From assembly GCA_026184295.1 (NCBI GenBank), contig JAHCJK010000049.1, positions 1-33,846 of the forward strand: a stretch of DNA of 33,846 nucleotides, in the 5' to 3' direction. Below, piece after piece: positions 25,502-33,345 of this stretch. The notes under the pieces are model-generated. The model searched no databases. It saw nothing but the letters and a program-made list of their open reading frames with translations, and was not told the origin of the DNA. Source of the stretch: Planctomycetota bacterium (GTDB lineage: Bacteria; Planctomycetota; SZUA-567; H5-PLA8). A program made the position numbers and the translations under genes. How positions within the stretch are numbered: the stretch's first letter is position 1; every line of letters begins with the position of its first letter.

Positions 25502-26235
25502 GCCACCTCGAGATTCTGGGCGTTGCGAAGACGCTCGGCGAATCCGACCGCGTCGCGGTGCTGCGCGAGGTCACGCTGCGCGTGCAGGGCGGGCAGTGCC
25601 TGGGCCTGAAGGGCGCGACCGGGTCGGGCAAGACCACGCTGCTGCGCCTGATCGCGGGCCTCGAACGGCTCGACCAGGGCGAGATTCGCATCGACGGGCT
25701 GGCGGTGAGCGGCCCGAAGGTCCACATCCCGGCGGGGAGGCGCCGCGTCGGCTTCGTCTTCCAGACGCTGGGGCTGTGGCCGCATCTGAGCGTGGACGGT
25801 CACCTGGACTACGTGCTCCAGGCGAGTCCTTTCCGCGGCGACGAACGCGTCCGCCGCAAGCGCGAACTGCTCCAGGCCTTCCACCTCGGCGGGCTGGAAA
25901 ACCGCCGCCCGGGCGAACTCTCCGGCGGCGAACGCCATCTCCTGGCCATCGCGCGCGCGCTCGCGCCCGACATCCGCATGCTGCTGCTCGACGAACCCTT
26001 CGCGGGCCTGGACGGCCAGTTGCGCGACCTCGTGATCGACGCGCTCGGGCGCATCCGGCGCGAACGCCAGCTCACGACGGTCCTCGTCAGCCACGACATC
26101 TTCGAACTGCGCGCGCTCAGCAACGAACTCGTGTATCTGCGCGAAGGCCACGTCGTCGGGCAGCCGAGCCCCCTGCCGTCGCCGCGCGGGCCGAACGGCG
26201 GCGACGCACCGCGCAAGGGAGGCCACGGCGCATGA
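25498..26235 (+). CDS. ABC transporter ATP-binding protein
   Basis: A 245-residue ATPase that energises the upstream permease. Walker A is GATGSGKT at 39-46, the Q-loop is in FVFQTLGLWPHL, the signature is LSGGERH at 141-147, Walker B is MLLLDEP at 161-167, and the H-loop is LVSHD. It is short: there is no C-terminal TOBE/OB regulatory domain of the kind often found in ferric-iron and sugar importer ATPases. The tail is Pro/Gly/Lys-rich. The GTG start has GGGGAGGAG just upstream and overlaps the permease stop by four bases; its own stop overlaps the ATG of the NHL gene by four bases. The three genes are therefore translationally coupled. Confidence 0.93.
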   Translation: MSHLEILGVAKTLGESDRVAVLREVTLRVQGGQCLGLKGATGSGKTTLLRLIAGLERLDQGEIRIDGLAVSGPKVHIPAGRRRVGFVFQTLGLWPHLSVDGHLDYVLQASPFRGDERVRRKRELLQAFHLGGLENRRPGELSGGERHLLAIARALAPDIRMLLLDEPFAGLDGQLRDLVIDALGRIRRERQLTTVLVSHDIFELRALSNELVYLREGHVVGQPSPLPSPRGPNGGDAPRKGGHGA

Positions 26236-27281
26236 GCGTCCTACCGGCGGCCTCGCGATCGGTCGTTCTGCTGGCGGTCAGCGGCGTGCTCGCCGCGGTG
26301 CTGCTCTTCTGGAACGGCGCGCCGAAGCACGAGCCCGCGCCCAGGCCGGCGGGGAAGGACGCCGCGGCCGCGCCCGCCTGGACCATCGTGGGCCGGCAGG
26401 GCCTGGAACTGGGCGGGTTCAACCAGCCGCGCGGGATCGCGGCGTTGCCGGACGGCTCGTTCGTGGTCGCGGACCGTTCGGCGCGCGTGCAGCATTTCTC
26501 GGCCGACGGCAAGCCGCTGGCGCTCTGGATCATGCAGGAACACGCGCTCGGCAATCCCAAGGGCCTGGCGGCGCTGCCCAACGGCGGGCTGCTGGTCTGC
26601 GACACGCATTACGGGCGCGTGCTGGAGATGTCCATCGACGGGAAGGTCGTGAAGCAGTGGGGCGGCCCCGGCAAGGAGCCCGGGCAGTTCGTCCACCCGC
26701 TCTCCTGCGCCGTCGATGCGCGCGCGGGTGTGGCCTACGTGGTGGAATACGGCGCGTACAACGACCGCGTGCAGAAGTTCAAGCTCGACGGAACGTTTAT
26801 CAAGGCCTGGGGCGGCTTCGGGTCCGAACCGGGTAAACTGAACCGCCCCAGCGGCGTGGCCGTGGACGGGCAGGGCGGCGTGTGGGTGGCCGACGCCTGC
26901 AATCACCGCATCCAGAAATTCGATGCCGAAGGCACGCTGCTGGGCGCCTACGGCGACCTGGGCGGCGGGGACGGGCAGCTCAGCTATCCCTTCGACCTGG
27001 CCTGCGCGCCGAATGGCGAAGTCTTCGTCGCGGAGTTCAACAACAACCGCGTCAGCGTCTTCGACGCCGAAGGCCGGTTCGTGCGCGCGATGGGGATGGC
27101 GGGCACGCAGCCGGGCGAGTTCAACCAGCCGTGGAGCCTGGCGGTGGACGCGCAGGGGCGGCTGCTGGTCTCCGACACGCGCAACAACCGGGTGCAGATC
27201 ATCCAGGCCTCCGGGCCCGCGCCGCGCGCCGTGGCGCGCGCGGCGGTGGAATCGCCGAAACAGGCGCAAGGAAATCCGTAG
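26232..27281 (+). CDS. Membrane-anchored NHL-repeat beta-propeller protein
   Basis: A 349-residue protein with an N-terminal membrane segment (about 10-28), a Pro/Ala linker, then six NHL repeats forming one six-bladed propeller (about 55-330). Typical blades read FNQPRGIAALPDGSFVVAD, LNRPSGVAVDGQGGVWVAD and FNQPWSLAVDAQGRLLVSD. NHL propellers bind proteins, glycans or RNA; here the anchor implies a periplasmic face. The ATG overlaps the stop of the ABC ATPase (ATGA), so it is made together with the transporter. A role as accessory or ligand-binding part of the transporter is plausible but inferred. The next gene starts 20 bases later. Confidence 0.9.
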   Translation: MSVLPAASRSVVLLAVSGVLAAVLLFWNGAPKHEPAPRPAGKDAAAAPAWTIVGRQGLELGGFNQPRGIAALPDGSFVVADRSARVQHFSADGKPLALWIMQEHALGNPKGLAALPNGGLLVCDTHYGRVLEMSIDGKVVKQWGGPGKEPGQFVHPLSCAVDARAGVAYVVEYGAYNDRVQKFKLDGTFIKAWGGFGSEPGKLNRPSGVAVDGQGGVWVADACNHRIQKFDAEGTLLGAYGDLGGGDGQLSYPFDLACAPNGEVFVAEFNNNRVSVFDAEGRFVRAMGMAGTQPGEFNQPWSLAVDAQGRLLVSDTRNNRVQIIQASGPAPRAVARAAVESPKQAQGNP

Positions 27282-27301
27282 TAGCCCTGACGGGAACCTG
27301 C

Positions 27302-30300
27302 ATGAGCGGACGAGTCGAGCAACTGATCTTCCTGTTTGTGGTCTCGCTGCCGGTGCTGACCGTGGCCGGCGCGATCCTGCACCACCGCTGGAAGACGCAA
27401 CCCAGCGCGCGGCGCGTCCGCGAGATCGTCGTGCTCGGCACGCTGATCGCCTGCGCCGCGTTCGGCTTCGCCGCGTGGTACCTGGAACTCTTCGCCACCC
27501 GGGCTTCCAGCCAGTCGTCGCGCGTCCATTTCCAGAACCCGCAGACGCTGCTGTGGCTGCTCCCGTTTTACGTGGCGATCCTGCTGCTCCAGGCGCATTC
27601 GCTCTCGGGGCTGTCCAAAGGGCGCCTCTGGTTCGCGTTCCTCTTCCGTTCGGCGATGCTGATCCTGCTGATGCTCGCGCTGGCCGGCCTGCAGATGGTC
27701 GTCGAACGCGACATCCTTTCCGTCATCTACGCCATCGACCGTTCCAAGAGCGTGCCCGGGGCCGAGGCGCAGCGCGCGCTGGACTGGATCAAGTCCGTCC
27801 AGAACGAGAAGCGCGCCGACGACAAGGTGGGCCTGATCGTCTTCGGCGGCAAGGCCGCGGCCGAGGTCTGGCCGAACACGGCCTTCCAGACGCCCGCGCT
27901 GAAGGACCTGAAGGCCGAAGTCCACCCCGACGCGACCAACATCGCCGACGCGCTCAAACGCGCGGGCAACTCCTTCGAAGAAGGCACGGGCCGCCGCCTG
28001 GTGCTCTTTACCGACGGGCGCCAGACGCAGGGCGAGGCGCGCGAGGAGATCACGCGCCTGAAGGCCCAGGGCGTGGACCTGTGGGTCGTGCCGCTCAGCC
28101 GCAGCGACACCGCCGAGATGCTCATCGAGGAAGTGAAGGTTCCCGCGGAACTGAAGTGGGAGCGCCCCTTCGACGCGCGCGTGCGCATCCAGTCGAACGT
28201 CACGGCCCGGGCGCGCGTGCGGCTCTTCACCGGCGACCGCGTGGGACCCTCGGCCTACGAACAGATCGTCGATCTGAAGCCGGGCTCGCAGACCGTGCAG
28301 TTTTCCGGCCTGGTGCTGAAGACCGGCGGGCCGCACCAGATCGAAGCGATCGTCGAGCCGCTCTCGCAGCGCGACGACACGCTCGCCGAAAACAACCACA
28401 TGTACACCTTCACCGACGTCGAAACCGACAGCCGCATCCTGGTGCTCACCAGCGACCTGGCCGAGGTGAAGCAGCTCCGCGAGGCCCTGGAAGGCGAGAA
28501 GGTCTCGCTGGACGTGCGCAGCGGCGCCTCGCTGCCGGAGAATCCTGAAGAGTACCGGCGCTACGACTGCATCGTGCTGGCCAACCTCGCGCGCGCGTTC
28601 CTCAGCGACCAGCAGATGAGCGTCATCGAATCGTGCGTGAAGGACCAGGGCGCGGGGCTGGTGATGATCGGCGGCGACCAGAGCTTCGGGGCGGGGCAGT
28701 ACCTCGGCACGCCGGTCGAGCGCGCGCTGCCGGTCTCGATGGAACTGAAGAACCAGAAGATCATGCCCTCGGGCGCGCTGGGCATCGTGCTGCACACCTG
28801 CGAGTTCGGCGAAGGCAACGCCTGGGGCAAGAAGATCTCCAAGGCCGCCATCAACGTGCTCTCGCCGCAGGACTACGCGGGCCTGCTCTACTTCGGCGGC
28901 CCGTGGAACGGCAGCGGCGAGACCTGGCTCTTCCGCCCCACGCTGGTCGCGCGCAAGCAGTACATGTTCTCGCTGATCGACGGCTGCGAGCCCGGCGACA
29001 TGCCGAACCTCGACACCATCGTCTCGATGGCCGTGCAGTCGCTGGCCGCGCTGCAGCGGGTGAGCCTGAAGCACGTCATCGTCATTACCGACGGCGACCC
29101 GGCGCCGCCTACGCCCGCGACGCTGGCGGCGGCCAAGAGCGCCAAGATCACGATCACGGTCGTGACGATCTTCCCGCACGGCGGCGCGGACGTCTCGACC
29201 ATGAAGGACGTCGCCAAGGCCACCGGCGGCCGGTACTACAGCGCCGACGACCCGCGCAAGCTCCCGCAGATTTTCATCAAGGAAGCCGCGGTCGTGCGCA
29301 AGAACCTGATCTACAGCGACGAGAAAGGCATCCCGCTCTCGATCGGCTCGACGGGCGAACTGCTGCGCGACTTCGGGCAGGACTACCCCAAGGTCAAGGC
29401 CTTCGTCGTCACCGCGCCCAAGGACCGCGCCGAGATGCACCTCTTCGCGACCGTGGAAGGCGAAAAGGTCCCGGTGCTCTCGCGCTGGCACTACGGCCTG
29501 GGCAAGTCGATCGCCTTCACCAGCGACGCCACCAACCGCTGGGCGCCCGACTGGGTCTCGTGGCCCAGCTACAAGAAGTTCTGGACCAACGCGATCCAGT
29601 GGGTCAGCCGCCAGCGCATGCCGAGCAACTTCACGGTCTCGATGCCGCCGCGCAAGGGCGACACGCAGAAGATTCTCGTCGAAGGCGTGGACGCGCAGGG
29701 CAACTACATCAATTTCGCGAAGCTGGTCGGCAGCGCCACCGAGCCCGGCGTGGGCGAGGACCTCGACGCCGTCTCCCACCGCCTCAATTTCGTGCAGACC
29801 GAGCCCGGGCGCTACGAGGCCGAAGTGCCGGTGAACAAGAACGGCGCGTACACGGTGACCATCACCGACCTGACCGATCCTTCCAAGCCCAACAGCCTGG
29901 TCAGCGGCTTCGCGAACAGCTACTCCGCCGAGTTCCTGCACCTCGACGTCGATCACAAGGCGCTGAAGGATTTCGGAGACCTCGCGGGCGAAGGGCGCCT
30001 GAAGGACCTGGCCAAGCTCGCCAAGGATCCGCGCGCGACGCACCCGTTCGTGCACGACCTGCCGCCGGTGGCCAACCCGCAGGATTATTTCTGGTGGCTC
30101 CTGGTCGCCGCGGTCTGCCTCTTCCCCTTCGACGTCGCCGTGCGCCGCCTGCACATCGACCCGCTCGTGGCCTGGAACGCCGTCTGGGCCCGCCTGGCGC
30201 CAATGCTGGAACTGATCAAGTCGAAGGGCGGCGCGGTGAAGGACGCGGTGGCCGAAGCTTCCGCGAAACCGGCCCCGCCGCCGGCTCCGTCGCTGATGCC

Positions 30301-30508
30301 GACGGGTTCGGACAGCCGCGAGGCGCAGAGCCGCTACGAGGACGCGGGCGGCAGCGAGGCCGCCGCGGGCCTGGACCTGCGCCCGCAAGCCGATCCGAAA
30401 AAGCCCGCGGCCGTCGGCGGCGCGAAGCTGACCCCCGTGGACAACGCCGCCAGCGATTACACGCGCGCCCTGCTGAAGGCGAAGAAGAAGGCCAAACGGG
30501 ACGAATGA
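27302..30508 (+). CDS. Large membrane protein with VWA and glutamine-amidotransferase-like domains
   Basis: A 1068-residue protein of the VWA/GATase1-like family found in MoxR-Bat-type operons. Three or four hydrophobic segments lie in the first 140 residues. A VWA domain follows (about 141-290) with intact MIDAS start D146-R-S148-K-S150 and FTDGRQT. A beta-sandwich region leads to a GATase1-like domain (about 375-490: SRILVLTSDLAEV, YDCIVLANLAR, GAGLVMIGGDQSFGAGQY) that has no catalytic Cys in the usual place. A second VWA-like core follows (about 495-680, HVIVITDGDPAPPTP). A last membrane segment lies at about 930-950 (YFWWLLVAAVCLFPFDVAVRR), with a Lys/Ala/Pro-rich tail. It probably acts in the periplasm in metal-dependent protein binding, driven by the MoxR ATPase encoded 52 bases downstream. 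Confidence 0.9.
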   Translation: MSGRVEQLIFLFVVSLPVLTVAGAILHHRWKTQPSARRVREIVVLGTLIACAAFGFAAWYLELFATRASSQSSRVHFQNPQTLLWLLPFYVAILLLQAHSLSGLSKGRLWFAFLFRSAMLILLMLALAGLQMVVERDILSVIYAIDRSKSVPGAEAQRALDWIKSVQNEKRADDKVGLIVFGGKAAAEVWPNTAFQTPALKDLKAEVHPDATNIADALKRAGNSFEEGTGRRLVLFTDGRQTQGEAREEITRLKAQGVDLWVVPLSRSDTAEMLIEEVKVPAELKWERPFDARVRIQSNVTARARVRLFTGDRVGPSAYEQIVDLKPGSQTVQFSGLVLKTGGPHQIEAIVEPLSQRDDTLAENNHMYTFTDVETDSRILVLTSDLAEVKQLREALEGEKVSLDVRSGASLPENPEEYRRYDCIVLANLARAFLSDQQMSVIESCVKDQGAGLVMIGGDQSFGAGQYLGTPVERALPVSMELKNQKIMPSGALGIVLHTCEFGEGNAWGKKISKAAINVLSPQDYAGLLYFGGPWNGSGETWLFRPTLVARKQYMFSLIDGCEPGDMPNLDTIVSMAVQSLAALQRVSLKHVIVITDGDPAPPTPATLAAAKSAKITITVVTIFPHGGADVSTMKDVAKATGGRYYSADDPRKLPQIFIKEAAVVRKNLIYSDEKGIPLSIGSTGELLRDFGQDYPKVKAFVVTAPKDRAEMHLFATVEGEKVPVLSRWHYGLGKSIAFTSDATNRWAPDWVSWPSYKKFWTNAIQWVSRQRMPSNFTVSMPPRKGDTQKILVEGVDAQGNYINFAKLVGSATEPGVGEDLDAVSHRLNFVQTEPGRYEAEVPVNKNGAYTVTITDLTDPSKPNSLVSGFANSYSAEFLHLDVDHKALKDFGDLAGEGRLKDLAKLAKDPRATHPFVHDLPPVANPQDYFWWLLVAAVCLFPFDVAVRRLHIDPLVAWNAVWARLAPMLELIKSKGGAVKDAVAEASAKPAPPPAPSLMPTGSDSREAQSRYEDAGGSEAAAGLDLRPQADPKKPAAVGGAKLTPVDNAASDYTRALLKAKKKAKRDE

Positions 30509-30560
30509 TAACCGCGCGTGCCCGCGCAGCGGGCCGCGCTCCTTTTACCGGGAGAAGCAC

Positions 30561-31580
30561 ATGTCGAGCGACCAGGTGACGCAGCAGGTGACCCAGCAGG
30601 CGGACGAGTTCCGCGCCACGTTCAAAAAGCTCCAGGAGGAAGTCGGGAAGGTGATCGTCGGCCACCGCGAGATCATCGACGGCGTGCTGACGTGCATTTT
30701 CGCCGGCGGCAACTGCCTGCTGGAAGGCGCGCCGGGCCTGGGCAAGACGATGCTCGTGCGCACGCTCTCGCAGGCGCTGGACCTGCGCTTCTCGCGCATC
30801 CAGTTCACGCCCGACCTGATGCCCAGCGACATCATCGGCACCAACATCGTCAGCGAATCGGAGGACGGCAAGCGCGAACTGCGCTTCCAGCCCGGCCCGA
30901 TCTTCGCGCAGATCGTGCTCGCCGACGAAGTGAACCGCGCCACGCCCAAGACGCAGTCCGCGCTGCTCGAAGCCATGCAGGAACACAGCGTCACCGTCGG
31001 GCGCACGATCTACAAGCTCGAGGAACCCTTCTTCGTGCTCGCGACGCAGAACCCGATCGAACAGGAAGGCACCTACCCGCTGCCCGAAGCGCAGCTCGAC
31101 CGCTTCTTCTTCAAGCTCAACGTCGGCTACAGCGGGCGCAAGGACCTTGCGGAAGTGCTCCGCCGCACCACCGAGGCCGCCAACGTGGAGGCCGGGAAGG
31201 TGGTGGACGGCTCCGCGCTGATCCGCCTGCGCAAGTTCGTCCGCCAGGCGCTCATCGCGCCGCCCGTGCAGGACTACGCCGTGCGCCTGGTGCTCGCGAC
31301 GGTGCCCAACGGCGAGTTCGCGCAGGAGGCCACCAACAAGTACGTGCGCTTCGGCTCGTCGCCGCGCGGCGCGCAGGCCATCGTCGTCGCGGCCAAGATT
31401 CGCGGGCTGCTGGACGGGCGCTACCACGCCAGCATCGAAGACGTCGCCGCCGTGGCCATGCCCGCGCTGCGCCACCGCATCATTCTCAACTTCGAGGCCG
31501 AAGCCGAAGGCGTGACCACCGACCAGGTCGTGCAGGAGTTGCTCAAGAGCGTGCCCAAGCAAGTGGAAGAGGTGGCGTAA
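30561..31580 (+). CDS. MoxR family AAA+ ATPase
   Basis: A 339-residue MoxR-type AAA+ ATPase, a chaperone-like motor that works with VWA proteins. Walker A is GAPGLGKT at 56-63, Walker B is IVLADE at 118-123 followed by VNRATPKTQSALLEAMQE, sensor 1 is FVLATQNPIEQEGTYPLPEAQLDRF (the MoxR signature), and the C-terminal helical lid contains SSPRGAQAIVVAAK. GGGAGAAG lies just before the ATG. A MoxR gene between a VWA/GATase-like protein and DUF58/BatA genes is the classic layout of Bat-type operons, linked in other bacteria to envelope integrity and stress tolerance. Confidence 0.96.
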   Translation: MSSDQVTQQVTQQADEFRATFKKLQEEVGKVIVGHREIIDGVLTCIFAGGNCLLEGAPGLGKTMLVRTLSQALDLRFSRIQFTPDLMPSDIIGTNIVSESEDGKRELRFQPGPIFAQIVLADEVNRATPKTQSALLEAMQEHSVTVGRTIYKLEEPFFVLATQNPIEQEGTYPLPEAQLDRFFFKLNVGYSGRKDLAEVLRRTTEAANVEAGKVVDGSALIRLRKFVRQALIAPPVQDYAVRLVLATVPNGEFAQEATNKYVRFGSSPRGAQAIVVAAKIRGLLDGRYHASIEDVAAVAMPALRHRIILNFEAEAEGVTTDQVVQELLKSVPKQVEEVA

Positions 31581-31583
31581 GCG

Positions 31584-32045
31584 ATGCCTCAGGCTGTCAT
31601 GGCCGCGGACGGCAGTGAGGGCACGCCCTCGGAGCCCAAGGACGCCCTGCTCCGGCAGGCCGACCAGATGCTCTACGCCGAGCAGCACGCGAACCGCTCG
31701 GGATTGGCGGGCGCGTACGAGCTGAAATGGCTCGCGCTCCTGCTGCTGGCGCTGGCGGTGCCCGTGGGCGCCGCGCCGTACGTGCTTTCGGCGTATTACG
31801 CGCTGCTGGTCTGTTACTACGGGGCCATCGTCGCGTTTGTGGTCGCAGGTTGGGGCATGGTGCGCGCGTACGTCACGGCGCGGCGCGGAAAGTCGGTGTA
31901 CCGCTTCATCGCGATGCTCTACCTGGCCTTCTTCCTCTTATTCTTCGTGATCTACGGCAGTCTGATGTTCAGCCCGACGCTGGACAAGCGCTGGGGCCTG
32001 CACCCGGCGTTGAAGCAGCGGGGGCTGCAAAGGAAGGGCACGTAG
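31584..32045 (+). CDS. Small membrane protein of the MoxR operon, unknown family
   Basis: A 153-residue protein not recognised as a named family. The first 47 residues are hydrophilic (cytoplasmic-looking). Three hydrophobic segments follow (about 48-64, 68-93 and 107-129), with a basic loop VTARRGKSVYRF between the second and third, and a short basic tail. It lies three bases after the MoxR stop with GAGGTGG upstream, and its TAG is followed directly by the ATG of the next gene. The tight spacing on both sides implies a product made in fixed proportion with MoxR, perhaps a membrane adaptor of the complex (inferred). Confidence 0.8.
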   Translation: MPQAVMAADGSEGTPSEPKDALLRQADQMLYAEQHANRSGLAGAYELKWLALLLLALAVPVGAAPYVLSAYYALLVCYYGAIVAFVVAGWGMVRAYVTARRGKSVYRFIAMLYLAFFLLFFVIYGSLMFSPTLDKRWGLHPALKQRGLQRKGT

Positions 32046-32411
32046 ATGGACGCCGTGGCCGAACCGCTTTCGCCGCCCGGGCCGGTGCAGCGCGACGCCG
32101 CGCAGCTCCGGCGCCTGCGCGGGCTGCGCCGCGAAGGGGGCCTCGCGCTGCTGGCAAGCCTCGTGCTGCTCGTGGCGGCGGTTTTGGCCTTCAAGGCCAG
32201 CGGCGCGGCGGGCGGTTCCGGCGATGTGGGCGTGGCGTTGCTGCTGGCCACGGCCGGGACGCTCTCCTGGATCGGGCTGATCCGGACGGTGCAGTGCCTG
32301 GTGCTGCCGGAAGAATCGTACGTCTCGCTCGCGACGGACGGATGCGCGGTGGTCCTGGCGCTCAGTTTCGCGGTCTGGCTCCTGAATCAGGGGATCGGCG
32401 CATGGTTCTAA
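32046..32411 (+). CDS. Small membrane protein of the MoxR operon, unknown family
   Basis: A 121-residue protein with an Arg-rich amphipathic region (AAQLRRLRGLRREGG, about 18-32) followed by three hydrophobic segments (about 32-50, 60-80 and 100-117). No family was recognised. The start codon abuts the stop of the upstream small membrane protein, and the DUF58 gene follows 13 bases after its TAA. It is probably a second integral-membrane partner of the MoxR/VWA machinery; this rests on position only. Confidence 0.78.
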   Translation: MDAVAEPLSPPGPVQRDAAQLRRLRGLRREGGLALLASLVLLVAAVLAFKASGAAGGSGDVGVALLLATAGTLSWIGLIRTVQCLVLPEESYVSLATDGCAVVLALSFAVWLLNQGIGAWF

Positions 32412-32424
32412 AAGGAGAGGCGCG

Positions 32425-33330
32425 ATGACGACGGCGCAGGCCACCTCGTCGGTGCCGCAACTGCTCACGCCCGAATTCATGGCGCGGCTCGACGCGCTGG
32501 GCGTGGTGAGCAAAAAGATTCTGGCCGGCAAGCTGCGCGGCGAACGCCGCAGCCGCAAGAAGGGCGAATCGCTCGAATTCGCCGACTTCCGCAACTACGC
32601 CCAGGGCGACGATCTGCGCCGCATCGACTGGAACCTGTACGCGCGCTTCGAACGCCTGTTCATCAAGCTCTTCCTCGCCGAGGAAGACCTGAGCGTCTAC
32701 CTCGTGCTCGACGGTTCGGCCTCGATGAACTACGGCTCGGTGAACAAGTTCGACTACGCGCGCAAGGTCGCCGCGGCCATCGCGTACATCGGCATCACCA
32801 ACCTCGACCGCGTCAGCATGGGCGTCTACGCCGGCGGGCAGGAACACATCCTCACCAACATCCGCGGAAAAAAGCAGGCGATGCGCCTCTTCAAGTTCCT
32901 CAGCGAAATCAAACCCGCGGGCGGCACGGATCTGAAGGAAGCGACGAAGCGCTTTATCCTGCGCAACCGTCGCCCGGGCGTCTGCCTGATGCTCAGCGAT
33001 TTTCTCGATCCGGACGGCTTCGAAGCCCCGCTGAAGGCGCTCGTCGCCAACCGCATGGATACGTTCGCCGTGCACGTGCTCGCGCCCGAAGAAGTGGAGC
33101 CCGAACTCACCGGCGACTTCATGCTCGTGGACGCCGAGACCGGCGAACGCCTGGACGTGACGGCCTCCAAGCGCCTGGTGGACAACTACCGCAAGACCGT
33201 GCGCGGGTTCTGCAGTTCGCTGCAGCAGTTCTGCGCCGCGCGCGGCGTGGCGTACCTGTTCGCGAGCACCGACCTGCCGTTCGAGGCGCTGGTGCTGAAT
33301 TACCTCCGCAACGTCGGCCTGGTGCGATAG
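32425..33330 (+). CDS. DUF58 domain protein (VWA-like fold)
   Basis: A 301-residue soluble DUF58 protein, the usual companion of MoxR ATPases. The diagnostic stretch FADFRNYAQGDDLRRIDWN lies at 52-70, followed by a VWA-like core with a complete MIDAS start D96-G-S98-A-S100-M. TSEFLSEI-type central motifs appear as FKFLSEIKPAGGTDLKEA, and LMLSDFLDPDGFE carries the later Asp. AGGAG lies seven bases before the ATG. DUF58 proteins are thought to bind metal and partner proteins and be remodelled by MoxR. The BatA-like gene follows 15 bases later. Confidence 0.95.
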   Translation: MTTAQATSSVPQLLTPEFMARLDALGVVSKKILAGKLRGERRSRKKGESLEFADFRNYAQGDDLRRIDWNLYARFERLFIKLFLAEEDLSVYLVLDGSASMNYGSVNKFDYARKVAAAIAYIGITNLDRVSMGVYAGGQEHILTNIRGKKQAMRLFKFLSEIKPAGGTDLKEATKRFILRNRRPGVCLMLSDFLDPDGFEAPLKALVANRMDTFAVHVLAPEEVEPELTGDFMLVDAETGERLDVTASKRLVDNYRKTVRGFCSSLQQFCAARGVAYLFASTDLPFEALVLNYLRNVGLVR

Positions 33331-33345
33331 GGGAACCGGACGAGC

